Assembly: GCA_015847255.1 (NCBI GenBank)
Contig: JADLZK010006407.1
Span: forward strand, 1-64,000
Origin: Hyparrhenia diplandra
Taxonomy: Eukaryota > Streptophyta > Magnoliopsida > Poales > Poaceae
DNA: 64,000 nt
Reading direction: 5' to 3'
Shown here: one piece after another, positions 23,062 through 34,039 of the stretch
How the letters are laid out: each line of letters begins with the position of its first letter
How positions within the stretch are numbered: position 1 is the first letter of the stretch
Translations under genes and position numbers: made by a program
The notes under the pieces: generated by a model
Databases searched by the model: none
What the model was told of the DNA's origin: nothing
What the model saw: only the letters and a program-made list of their open reading frames with translations

Positions 23062-24505
23062 TGAAGGCATCTAGGCCTCCTAGGTAGTTTCGGTAATTAA
23101 TGACAACATAAGATTATTGTGACTAACATGTGTTTTGCAGAAACAGATTGAGTTAGGTCGCAATAATGGTTCGTATGACTCCTATCGATGGAAATCGTTT
23201 TGGTTTTCAAAGAATGGACGACAAGGTTAAGGACGGTTAGTTCCGATTGTCGACAGAATTGGGTGACATCAGATTAGTCGTTAGGACTTTGTTTTTCCTT
23301 TGGCCGTACTATTAAGGGGGTGCGAATGGGTAGCTTGACCTAGGCAAGCCTAATGTAATTAGTGTGGTGCACACTTGTCAAACTTAGCGCTAGGTGGCTA
23401 TAAAACAGTTGAGAATGGATTAGGTTTGGAAGTCGTTCGCAAAGAGTTTGAATTGGGAGTGAACGGGCTTCAAAACCAAGCGCCGGACGGTGAATAGAAG
23501 GGCGTCGGACACCGGCCAAGCGTCCGTGGCGTGTTGGCACGCGGAGGGTGAATTACCGCGGCGCCCGGATGTTGGCGGCGGGCGTCCGGCGCGACGTCGG
23601 ACGACTCCATTGAGGGTGTTTGTGAGAAGGTTGCGACGGACGCTCCGCTTGATCGGCGCCGGCCGTGTCCGGCGGCTATGGCGTGGTCATTTGGAATTTG
23701 AATCGGCAACGTGCGGCAAGCGTCCGGCGGTTACATCTCCGGCGTCCGGCGCCTTCGTTAGTGTCTTTGTTTTGGGGAAAAGGTGGGACTTTTGGCCCTT
23801 GGCTATAAATACCACCTTGGCTCCTCCATGCTCTCTCTCTTGCCCATTGTTTCAGCTGAAGAAACCCTTTGAGAGTAAGAGAGAGCAAGAACCTAGTGAA
23901 GTTGAGAGATTTATCAATCCAAGGCTAAGGACTTCATTAGTGCTAGGGAGTAAACAAGTGTGCATCCACTCATCTCATTAGGCTTGAGAGGTCAAGTGAG
24001 AGTTCGGGCTTGTTACTCTTGGTGATCGCCATCACCTAGATGGCTTGGTGGCGTTCCATGACTTGAAGATCACCCGGTGGAGCTTGTCGGTGACTCAAGC
24101 AAGCTTGTGAGCGGTTTTGGGCGATTCACCACGACGGGGTGTCGAAGAATCAGCCTGTAGAGAGCACTTAGTTCTTGCGAGGACTAAGGGGAGTGATACT
24201 TCTTGCGAGAGTGCTCCAACGAGGACTAGGGGAGTGGCGACTCCTCGATACCTCGGGAAAACATCGTCATGTTCCTTCCTCTCTTTACTTTCCACATTTA
24301 CATTTTGCAATTCTATTTCATGTCTTAAATTCCTAGAATTTCCATGCTAGAGTAGGATTGGAACTTAGGGTGCTAAACTTCGTGCGATAGTTGCTAGAAC
24401 CACACATCGGCACAAGTGGGTGAATTCGGGCTATTAGGTTTATTATTTGCAAGAAAATTTTAGATTAGCCCAATTCACCCCCTCTTGGGCATCTTGATCC
24501 TTTAG
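23062..24505 (+). repeat. 3' LTR of the Sirevirus-like element
   Basis: 1,444 bp from TGAAGGCATCTAGGCCTCC to CATCTTGATCCTTTAG. GCGTCCGG-type units are clustered at 23500-23760. TATAAAT lies at 23804-23810. Most of it matches the inverted LTR at 38041-39401 (for example TTCCTTCCTCTCTTTAC near 24272 and GCTAGAGTAGGATTGGAAC near 24347). The expected CA terminus is altered to AG. Confidence 0.8.
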
Positions 24506-25314
24506 TCTTGACTCCCCAAAACAAATGAAAATCATATAAAGCCTTTCAAAGGTTTGTCTAACATGTCAAGAGCCCACGTGTACAAACCCCTGTATATCTC
24601 CTAACAGGTAACCCCAACAAATAGTTAGACAAGTTCCTTTGACCGACTAGAGCCGAGCCATGTAACCCCCATAGTTGTCTTGTAATACCCGGATCTCTAC
24701 ATTATGAGACAAGTCCCATTGTTGCCAAACAATTCATATTTAACATTTAGTGCATAAACATTAATCAAGTCATATGATCATGGTTTAAAGCTAGCATATC
24801 CCAAACTATACTTGCCTTAGACTCAGCTTCCTTCTTCTTGTTCAAGCCTTCAAAAGAACTCCCGAGGATCTTGATGTTTAAATAATTCCTGATCTTCCAC
24901 GAACTGCTCACCAACTACTTGATCACCAATTCCTTCTGGGTCACCAATGTACAACTCACCGACTGGACATCGTCACAAAACACCACACAGGCATCCGAGA
25001 AATCATACACGATGCAAACAATAGAACTACATTAGAACATTACACCAACAGTATGGAAACAATATAAAAGATTTATAAAACAAATCTACATCTCACTACG
25101 AGCACGCGAGAGGTGAAGATCACGAAAATCAGTGCTAAAACGTGAAAGATATGAAAGTTGAAGGAAAAGATGGGAACAAATGGATTCAAGTGAACAAGGT
25201 ATAGATGAAAAGGCATAGTTGAACTTATAGTCTTGAAGCTTGGTAGGATCATGTGCAGCTAAAAGACACACAATCATGTAGGAGAGCTCAGTGATTCATG
25301 CAACAATTTAACGA
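24506..25314. other. no gene recognised; AT-rich
   Basis: Short frames only. A TGTAATACCC at 24681 resembles the border of long Ty3/gypsy LTRs and could pair with a GGGGTGTTAC end at 29051-29060, but no target duplication supports this. Confidence 0.3.
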
Positions 25315-25803
25315 GGAATGTTGTGAATCGCCGAGGCATCAAGGACATGCACATCGGTGGATAGTGATGTATAAGATGACCGAAAGTGCAAGGTTAGGAC
25401 AAAATACCAAAGGTTACTAAATTTGTGTAGTTGCAAGGCGTTGTATGAAGGATATTGTGGCACAAAGGACATGATGTTTGGATCACCGGATAGCCAAGGA
25501 ACAAGATGGCAAAAAGGCATTGCATAGCTGTTGGCATGGTAGGAGCAGTGGCACAGTGATGCTTATAACTCAAGTGTTGAACTGTATATGGCAAAAGAAA
25601 ACTTGCATTGAGGTGTGTGAGTTTATGGTATACATTATGGTTAAATGGCATGACCACTGAAGCAGCGATGCCATGGGAACGCGCATGCCAACCGAGATCA
25701 ACGCGGCTGCAGGACAACAAGGACATGAAGCAACAAAAGGTTAATATATCTTTCATACTTAATACTATGACCTTCAATCTTTGCAGGGGCATATGCAACT
25801 ATA
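25315..25803. repeat. diverged about 178-bp tandem repeats, left block
   Basis: Units are anchored by GGAA(C/T) at about 25315, 25498 and 25676 (spacings 183 and 178). The end of the first unit (AAGGATATTGTGGCACAAAG...ATGATGTTTGGATCACC) resembles the end of the unit at 27591 (AAGGATGTTGTGAACAAGT...TTGATGATTTGGACAAC). The last unit here is split by the Helitron at 25804 and resumes at 27541. Identity is low by eye, so this is a proposal. Confidence 0.45.
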
Positions 25804-27540
25804 TCTATACCTACTAATAAAGAGAGAAAATTTCTTTTTTTTTCACCTCCTCTTTTCTTTCGCCTCTTCCACCTTTTTCTGTCCGCTCTCGATGAGTCCG
25901 CAACGCCCTGCACGCGGCGTCGCCCAAGATCGAATCCCCAGTACCCTACCTTTTTATTCCAAATTGATTAAAAAAAAGAAACACCCTCTTTTTTTTCCTA
26001 CGCACCGGCAACACCACGCGATGCCCTCCCCTCCCGTCTCCCCATTGTGGCCCCTCGATGGCGGCGTGTCCACGCGAGGATGGAGCCCCTCGGCGGCCAT
26101 GCATCCCACGCCGTGTGTCTACCACCTCCTGCCAGGGATTGGTGCATCGGGACCAACAGCGATGCATCCCGCCCCATGTGGGCAGTGGCACATCACCTCG
26201 CGTGGATAGGGGTTCCGATGGTAACGTGGCCTGCCACTACTCGAGCGGCGTCCCCCGGCTGTGCATCCTGTCCCCCCGTTTATATTTGCTATTTTTTCTA
26301 CTGTTGCCGATATACATGGTTTTGGTTTGTGATTTGATTTTGACAAAGCGACGACATGTTTGTTTTCGTGGGCACTACAGACTATTATGCACATTCCTTC
26401 ATTTACCCGCAATTTTTTAGTTCATCTATGGTATAGATTATCCACCCGGCCCACCGGCATTATGCTGCATTATGCTATCTTTGGCACTCAACTTGCCTCG
26501 GCTGGAATTTAGTGCCTCTCATGCATTAGGCCAGTCTCAATGGAGAGTTTCACCGGATTTCCAAGATGTGAAACTTTGGCATGAAATAGGAGTCTCTCTC
26601 AATGCACGTTTCATTGCACAGTTTCATAGGCTCAAGGGTCCCAAAGCCTCTCTCTCATTGAATGGTTTAATTGCATAGTTTCATGGTGAAACTCTATTTC
26701 TGTCTCAATGGGGGTTTCACCCCCCGTTTCCAAAGCATGTGAAACAACGCCCAAGGGTTTTCACCATGCATGGTGAAACTTTTTCCTTCTCTCTCCTAGG
26801 CGTTTTCATGCAAATGTGACGCTGCATTTAATGTGCATGAAACACTCATGAAACCCCCATTGAGACTGGCCTTATGTACCATGCCACACACACTTAAATT
26901 ATTGCCCGCTTAGCTCAGATTTTTACCACTGCATATCCAACTGATACACCCATTGTGCAATTGATTAGATGACATTTAGGGTCAACATGGAAGGAACAAA
27001 TTCCTGTCTAAAGTTTGCGAATGACTTCCTCGGTCAAAGATAGCCGGCTTGAAAATCATGTGCTGAACTTTTCTCAAGAAGACTGCTCTATTCGGTTTCA
27101 TTAAGCCGATGCAAAGAGGACGTTTGAAGACCCAGGAAAGGGGAGACCACAAAGGAGACCATGGGTCTCCTACACCGGGTTCGCTCAAAGGCCACCATAA
27201 AGGAAGCCCCGAGGAGGTACTTGACGAAACAAATACGTCTCCATTCCATTCGGTTTCGGTTCAAAGACATCCTTGTTCATATACATGTTAGTATGATACT
27301 ATTGTTGTAGTCGGTTGATGACCGCAGAAAATAGAGAAGTAAATTTATGATCTAAAACTGAATAGTTAGAGTTTTTTCATAGGTCTTCTTAGACTGCAAG
27401 CCAGAATTTGCCAAACAAGATATCTGAAAAAAATGTGGCAGAGGAAAGTTTTCGTGATGTGCCAAAGCTTTCTTGCTACGAAATCTTGGTTGAATGGTAG
27501 AATGTTTATTCCCGTTGCAACGCACGGGCATTTTTGCTAG
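25804..27540 (+). mobile_element. non-autonomous Helitron
   Basis: The left end, TCTATACCTACTAATAAAG, and the right end, CCGTTGCAACGCACGGGCA then TTTTTGCTAG, fit the known terminal consensus of grass Helitrons. A hairpin (CCCGT/ACGGG, loop of 8) lies at 27511-27528, 12 bp before the CTAG end. The element sits exactly between A (25803) and T (27541), the standard A/T target, with no duplication. At 1,737 bp it has no Rep/helicase ORF, so it depends on another element. A GC-rich segment (about 25990-26280) could be captured host DNA, but I do not recognise it. A MITE has inserted at 26529. Confidence 0.85.
26529..26871. mobile_element. Tourist-type (PIF/Harbinger) MITE
   Basis: 343 bp with 15-bp perfect terminal inverted repeats (GGCCAGTCTCAATGG at the left, CCATTGAGACTGGCC at the right) and a TTA target duplication (26526-26528 and 26872-26874). 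No coding capacity. The interior has many GTTTCA/TGAAAC motifs in both directions. It must have inserted after the Helitron formed or been carried along with it. Confidence 0.9.
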
Positions 27541-28060
27541 TAAATAATATTTATGCCAAAGGATGCATCAAGGGTTTCAATAGATCAATGGGAACGCCAC
27601 CGCCAACAACCGTGGTTTGCTGATTAGACAGCAGGAGTAGCAAACACTTCGGCTTTGATATCTCGCCATCGGGGATTACATATCCAAAAGAACTTGTGGG
27701 ATCATGTTCAAGGATGTTGTGAACAAGTAGGTTCAATGTCTTGATGATTTGGACAACGGGTTAGCGGGGAACGCCAAAACCACTCAGATCTGTAAACTGC
27801 CAGGGCAGCAGGAACAACAGGCACGGAGATGATGATATCTCTAGTTTTACAAAACCTTTGAGGAAACCCTTTTATAGAGGCGTGTTCAAGGATATTATCT
27901 ACAATTTCACCAAAGGGTTTCATATATGAATGAACGAAACAGCGAGGAACGCCGATTCCATAAACAACAACAACCCTGGCCGCGAGGACAGCAACACATA
28001 CAACCGGTAATCTTTGCGGGGATCAACCATACATCATCTAAGGTTCATGATATGCAGCGA
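27541..28060. repeat. diverged about 178-bp tandem repeats, right block
   Basis: Anchors GGAACGCC at 27591, 27768 and 27946 are 177 and 178 bp apart. With the Helitron removed, the distance from the last left anchor (25676) to 27591 is again 178. Units at 27591 and 27768 share GGAACGCCA, ACAGCAGGA/GCAGCAGGA, GATATCTC and TGTTCAAGGAT in register. On the - strand each unit can encode a GVP...NILEH-like stretch (NILEHD near 27715, NILEHA near 27890), but frames are broken. Confidence 0.5.
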
Positions 28061-29062
28061 GGAACTTGAAAAAATATTATGGGGATGATGATGGAGTGTT
28101 CTCACCATGGGGGATGGCTTGGTGGAGCGATGAGACGCATTAGCGACGGCCGATGACGACGATGTGGTGCGACATGGCTTCCTTCTCACGTTGCGGTTGA
28201 TCGGGGCAGCCATGGGGAGGAGGAGGAGATGTAGGGGCATCCTCCTCTGTTCTTGATGTGGGGAATGAAGGGGGAAGGCATGAGGGGGCTGGGGGAGGTA
28301 TATGTGAAGGCAAAGGGATGGGAGATGAAGAGATGGGAAGGCAAAGGGGTCATGATTGATATTTTGCCCAAGATGAAGAGGGTTGCCAAAGGGTGACGTG
28401 GGAGAGAGGAGTGGAAGAGTTAGAGGGCTGTTTGGACATGATTTTTGGACCACAAAGGAGAGGAGTATGATTGGGCTTTGACCAATGGCAAGCGCCAAGA
28501 TACGGTTTGGACCCGATTCGCCCGGCGAAGATAGAGTTAAATATAAGGTCGGTTGCTTGTGGTCGTTTTTGGGTTGTGGATTTGATCAAGAGGAGAAGTA
28601 GAGGGAGGAGTTTATAAGGATGTTTCCCAAAGAGAGGAAAGAAGGGAAAGTCAAAATCGATATTAACTTGTGTGCATGACATGCGATTGGTTTGACTTAT
28701 GCTAAAGCGATTAGAGAAGCGTTGATCGTATAGCATAGATTCTGGGATTTGGAGAAGACTCAAACATAAGGGATCAAGATCTCAATATAAGGAGGCAAAA
28801 TAAAGGATAAAAGTAGAGAGCAACTTAGGATATGACTAGTTAACAAGATGAAAGTTTGAAAACCATCAAAGCTTTTGGTCGAACCACACAATACAAAAAT
28901 TCCAATGCACCAGCATGATTACACAGAAATGTTTCTAGGCCTTATAGTTGATTTTAATTTCACAAAAAAATTATTTTTCTAAGTTTAAATGCCCACAAAT
29001 TGCATAATTAAATCAATTTAACCTTTTTTTTTTTGAAAAATGCAAAATTTGGGGTGTTACCG
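28061..29062 (-). other. promoter-like or LTR-like noncoding block
   Basis: Read on the - strand it starts TAACACCCCAAATTTTGCA at 29059, a form seen at the start of long Ty3/gypsy LTRs in grasses. A TATA-like TTATAAACTCC with a CT-rich leader lies near 28580-28620, and an ATG at about 28212 opens MAAPINRNVRRKP followed by a serine-rich run, ending at a possible splice donor (ATG/GTGAGA near 28107). It may be part of an old solo LTR or a host gene 5' end. I cannot decide which. Confidence 0.3.
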
Positions 29063-29762
29063 ATTATCAAATTCTCTCCGAAGTCATAAAATTAAATGGC
29101 TATGAAATCATAAATGAAACTCTCCATTAAAAATAGGTGTTTTATACAAGTTTTCTTTAATTTTATATGACATGACAGTTTTGGAAACAACGAAACCTGG
29201 ACAAGTGGCCATAGTGGAGTACGACACTAGGATATCCACTAATTGAAAGTTGGTGACGGTTGCTTATGTTTTTCTCCCATGCCTACTTAAATCCTCTAAG
29301 TTTGACCGAGTTTATAAAATAGCATTAAAATTTATTACACCAAATTAATATTATTATATACACCATGAAATTATTTTTAGTATCATTAAATCAATATGAA
29401 ATATATTTTCATAGTGTGAATGAAATAAACTTGGTGTCTTGTCTATAAATTCATTAAAATAAAAAAGGTTTGACTGATATAATTTCAGATGTTGATTTAT
29501 TTGAGAACGCAGGAAGGGCCATGAGAAATAACCACTATCCACCGTATCACAAGATCACGTTGGGACACAGCCATGTCAAAAAATCGCTCTTCATATCATA
29601 GTTTTATGCACACACACACACCGTATCCATCACATTGCAGCAGCCCAGGTGGCATGACAATCAGATACGATAGATATTTGCAGCACAGCATACTGCTACA
29701 CAATCAAAAACAACAAGAACAATGTTTCTTTGGAAAATTATCTCAACGTGCAAGTGTGGTGG
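29063..29762. other. AT-rich stretch, no gene seen
   Basis: No frame above about 65 codons and no element border recognised apart from the LTR that begins at 29763. A (CA)n run lies at 29611-29621. Confidence 0.4.
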
Positions 29763-30113
29763 TGTTATGACCGCATGCAATACAAGAGGCAAAGGGCCAT
29801 TGGTGGCTGAGATTAGGCGCAAGGATTAAGGGCTAAAGACCCGGATCAAGTTATTTGCTATTTTTAGTATTTGCTTTGAGTTGAGTGGATGTCAAATATT
29901 TGTTGTAAGACACTTTGATGAATTAAGCAGAGCATTATCAAGTGCTCGGCTTCCTTCGGGAGCCGTGCAACACCAGCCACCACTGTCCTCTTCTTCTTCC
30001 TTGTGGTGATCACGCGGCCGCGTGCCGTGGTTCATCTTGGTTCAAGCCAAGACCTCCCATCACCCATTCCTATAATCTGCGATCCGTAAGGGGCCGATCC
30101 TCGGTTCCTATCA
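29763..30113 (+). repeat. short 5' LTR of a Reina-like chromovirus
   Basis: 351 bp from TGTTATGACCGCATGC to CGGTTCCTATCA, followed 3 bp later by a primer-binding site and then gag. Short LTRs, a Met-type primer site and the gag form fit the Reina lineage of Ty3/gypsy elements. The right LTR is missing. Confidence 0.65.
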
Positions 30114-30116
30114 ATC

Positions 30117-30127
30117 TGGTATCGGAG
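30117..30127 (+). other. primer-binding site, slightly decayed
   Basis: TGGTATCGGAG differs by one base from TGGTATCAGAG, the complement of the 3' end of initiator tRNA-Met. It starts 3 bp past the LTR. Confidence 0.7.
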
Positions 30128-31018
30128 ATGGGGTCCCCCGCCCGGCGTCGTCCTTTGCCGGGATCCCAAACTCCTGCTGCCTCCCTTCCCATCGTCCATT
30201 CTTCAGCCGCCAACCCCACCACCGCCACGCCCGCCGCACCCCTTCCCCACCGCCCGTTCACTCTTGAATCTCTGGCCTTGGTGGTCGAGGAGATGTCCCG
30301 CAATATGGCGATCATGCAATCCAACATAGCCTCCGTAAACACCAACGTCCCTTCCATGCATGCGTCCATGCACTCCCTTCTCACCAATTCCCTATCAACC
30401 GCCCGCATGTTCCTATCAACCGCCCGCTTCCATGCATGTGTCCCTTCTCGCCAATTCCTATCAACCGCCCGGCTTCCATGCATGCGTCCATGCCATCCTC
30501 CGCCAATTCCTATCCACCGTGCATGCGTCCATGCCATCCTCCGCCAATTCCTATCCCACGCCGCTGCCATCCACCGCAAATTCCTATGCACCACTACCGC
30601 TTCCACCATAACAATCCCAATCACAACCACCATTAGCCGCCGGGCCGGGTCTACCGCTCCACTTGGTGCAAGTGGCCCGATCGCCTCCCCCCATCCCGCC
30701 TATGCCATGGCGCCGGTGAGGCAGCCCCGGCGACTCGTCGGCGCCCGATCACGGCGGCAGCACCCCGCCCCCCGTCGCCACATCATCCCCCGGGGGGGGG
30801 TCTTCTCTGGCGGAGTCGAGGGGTGCGCCTGTTCCATGGACCGGCCTCGTAGGCCGCAGGTCCCTCCGTCCCGATCCATACGGCAACACCGGGTTCGGCT
30901 ACGGTGCCTGTGCTCCCCACGCTTCTACAAGCTCGACTTCACCACATACGACGGCAGCAAGACCCGCTCAATTGGTTAAACCATTGCAAGCGGTTCTTTC
31001 GGTCACAGACAGAGCCGA
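30128..31018 (+). pseudogene. gag of the Reina-like chromovirus, truncated
   Basis: The start is the ATG at 30128 (MGSPARRRPLPG), immediately behind the primer-binding site. A helical segment FTLESLALVVEEMSRNMAIM at about residues 45-64 is followed by a low-complexity repeat (30360-30600), then FYKLDFTTYDGSK near 30930 and, after a frameshift, LNWLNHCKRFFRSQ (30970-31010), the start of the retrotransposon gag domain. The sequence breaks off at about 31018, before the rest of the gag domain and all of pol. The repeat expansion and frameshift alone would prevent a normal product. Confidence 0.7.
30360..30600 (+). repeat. minisatellite inside gag
   Basis: Irregular repeats built from CAATTCCTATC, AACCGCCCG, TTCCATGCATG and CGTCCATGC. 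At least four CCAATTCCTATC-type units are present. The expansion inserts repeated proline/serine/histidine-rich codons into the gag leader region. Confidence 0.75.
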
Positions 31019-34000
31019 CCAATTTATAAGAAATCAAGTATAATTCGCATTACCGAAGCAATCGCGATCTACACTTGAGTCCATATAAACCCGGTATTCG
31101 AAAATCTCCGAAAGTGATTTCAAACTCATCAACAATACAACAGGATCGTTGAGCCTCGGTAGTTAAAATCCGCGGTATCTTAAACCAAATTCAATTGTAT
31201 TATAATCGAGTGCGATGTACACATTTATTCCAAAGTATTTCAGAGTGCGGAAGCAATAGCTTTCGAAAGCAAATAGTTGTACAAATGGAAATCAAATAAA
31301 ATAGATAGTGCCAACTTAATGCCAACCCTCGTAATAGCAAGAGACGGGGAAATATAGAGACTGCCATGCCCTAGGCATTATTCTTCAACCACAACACATC
31401 ACAACTGGATCGAATCATGCTAGACGGATCACCTGCAACATCGGGAATTAACCCGTGAGTACTCAATTGTACTCCGCAAGACTTACCCGTCTTAAACCGT
31501 AAAAATAAGGAAAAGACTCCAAAAGGATTATGCTTGGCTTTATCCGAGCCGGGTGACTCACATTTAATTTTAGAAAATAAGGTTGATTAGTGCGCCTACA
31601 CATACTATTCAGGTTCTTCCAAGTTAAAAGGTTGTTATTATATACATAACCATAAATCCTGTATAGTCAAGATTAAAACATATGCTCAGCGATATATAAA
31701 TAACAATATAAGTAATCGGATCAACAATTTAACATCGGCGGCATGAATAAGGATAACCATTATTGTGATATTAAGACTACGATTGTCGCGGAAGCATCCC
31801 GGGTTCTCACTATCCGGGAGAGATGGCGATTCGAATCGACATCGACCACCGGGCGAATACCTGTCATACACTAGGCCTACCCGCGCTCACGCGCACCTAA
31901 TCACTCCCAAGATGTTAGGGGACGTAAAGTCACCGGACCTGCCGGCAGCCCCCCTCCTCTCGAGCCACCAAGTGAGCGAAGCAACGAAAGTACGACCCCT
32001 CGCGGCGCATCTTCTTGTGCCCGATTAACCTCACCAACCACACCAAGGAGGGACGTTAAGCGCACAAGTACCGCCCCTAGCATTCTCACGAGCCGTGGCT
32101 CACGACCGGCGGAGCCTACTATATGAGCAGAACGTTCAACTTCCGACCGCCTTCCGACAAAGTATCAGACCTTAATCGATCAGATGGAAAGACCACAATA
32201 TCCATCCAATCTCACATGTTTTATTAGTCCAGTTTTCAGCAGCAGCTTGTTAACCACCAACGTGATTAACCCAACAACAAACCTCACAAGTGACCAGGCA
32301 ATCAATTGTCTCTTTGCAATCATGATAAGCGAGCATTTATTTAACCTAGACTCCTACATAGGATGGGCAAACAACTTCAGCAAGGATATCACGTGCATCA
32401 ACGGTTTCAACCACTTTCTATACTTAATGCAAAGCATTCATAAAAGGACTCAACAAATTAATTCGAGAAAGCATAGGTAAGTTCAGCATGCACCGGGGCT
32501 TGCCTTTGGAAAGTAGTAGGAAGAAGTTAGAGTCTTCTGGAAGCTGGAGTCACGGTCCTCCTTCTCCTGTGGGGTCTTTTGGCTGCACTCCGAGATGATG
32601 ACGGTTGACCTCCTGCTCCTTGATCTCCTCCCGAACTAACTCCTCCGATCCTGATATGATGCATGCATATGCAAGACTGATTAATACCAATGCATAGAAA
32701 CATGCTTGTATATAAATAAGGTAGAATGATGGGTGAATGCATTATGATGAATGATACTAATAAGTGCATATCTCTTCTGTAGACACACAATTATTACTAC
32801 ACAAGAAACCCTAATAGCCTACATCAAGCAAACACCCTATTTCACTAATACACCGAAAAATGGCAGCTAGACATCTTTGTTACTAAAAACTTGATCACAC
32901 AGGAGTTCTATAACTCCAAATGCAGCAAACGAACACTCGTTGGAAAGCTAACAAAATTATCTACAAACCACTCAATATAACCTCGACCAGATTCTAACAT
33001 CTACAGCCTCAAAAAAACAGGAAAAACAGAGACCCTGTTCTAACCTAACAAGTTACATGCAACACTAGTAACTTGCAAACTAATCATGCAACTCTTCTCA
33101 AACTTGAACAGCAAGTAAACAAGGTTAAAATCTACCTAACAAACCTACTGCCAAAAGATAAACTAAAGTACATAAAATGACATTCCCTAAATAAACACTA
33201 TGCATGCACACTTTAAATCCAAAAAGCTAGGATTAATAAATTGACCAAACACACAAGACCAGCAAACTAACCATACTAACAGGTCCTTATTAACATAAGA
33301 ACAAACAGTACATCACCCAAACATTATCACCCTACTATTTACATGCATTTCCAAGGCATTTTCCTAGCAACATAAATATGATAAATATGCAAACACCTTA
33401 GAAAATTCTACAAAAATTACCAGAGCATCGTACTGGTCTAACATGCCTACCATAAAAATTTCATGGCAAACTCATGCATAAACTGTCCTACACAAAAATA
33501 GCAAGCTAGCACTAAAACTAGGCATGAAAATACTTTTGTACTATGAAATATATGAAACTGCCTAACCATGAACATGAAATGCTTCATAACAGTAACAAAT
33601 GCATGTACAAAAATTGTCATGGCAAAAAACCCTAGTAATTATTTTTCTATGAATTTCCTAAGAAAGCAGGGTAAATAGCACATAAATAGAAAATCACATT
33701 TCTACCACAGAACATAGCATGTATAATATTTTTCCTGCACTAAACATCCAAAAACATAAACATTTTACACAGGGACCACTATTTTATCATGCACCAAGAA
33801 TTAGATATGCATTTCTCTATTTATATGGCAATTAAAGCAATAAATCTAAATAAATATAAAAACTACCAGAAAGCCACATCTCATATTTTTATCTGGTAGA
33901 TCTACTGACAAGGAGCACAACAAAATTGGTTTCACAATTTTTCCCACACACAGAACTCAAGATATGGATTTTCTAAGCATGCATTCAAATCAAAACGTAG

Positions 34001-34039
34001 AAAATAGAAAATAAAATGGCGCCGACAGTTGGGCCCGTT
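31019..34039 (-). repeat. AT-rich noncoding DNA, possibly a long Ty3/gypsy LTR
   Basis: No coding frame is convincing. The - strand reads in places like the long LTRs of Tekay-type chromoviruses (GGCAAGCCCCGGTGCATGC near 32490-32510; a GTTAGCTTTCCAACGAGTG stretch near 32940). Composition changes from mixed (31019-32640) to strongly A-rich (32800-34020). I could not find both termini or a target duplication, so the identity is a guess. Confidence 0.3.

Noticed and set aside
26982..27291. Possible captured gene piece in the right half of the Helitron
   Set aside because: Frames of 60-68 codons on both strands, none recognisable; composition is like its surroundings.
28034..28498. Host gene first exon (MAAPINRNVRRKP...) on the - strand
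   Set aside because: The 154-codon frame is proline-, serine- and histidine-rich with TATA-like DNA upstream, but no recognisable domain follows and the region resembles LTR leader DNA. Kept only as a low-confidence noncoding block.
24681..29061. One long solo LTR (TGTAATACCC ... GGGGTGTTAC) enclosing the 178-bp array and the Helitron
   Set aside because: The ends look alike, but the flanks (TGTCT and GATTA) do not match, the right terminus lacks CA on the proper strand, and no second copy is present.
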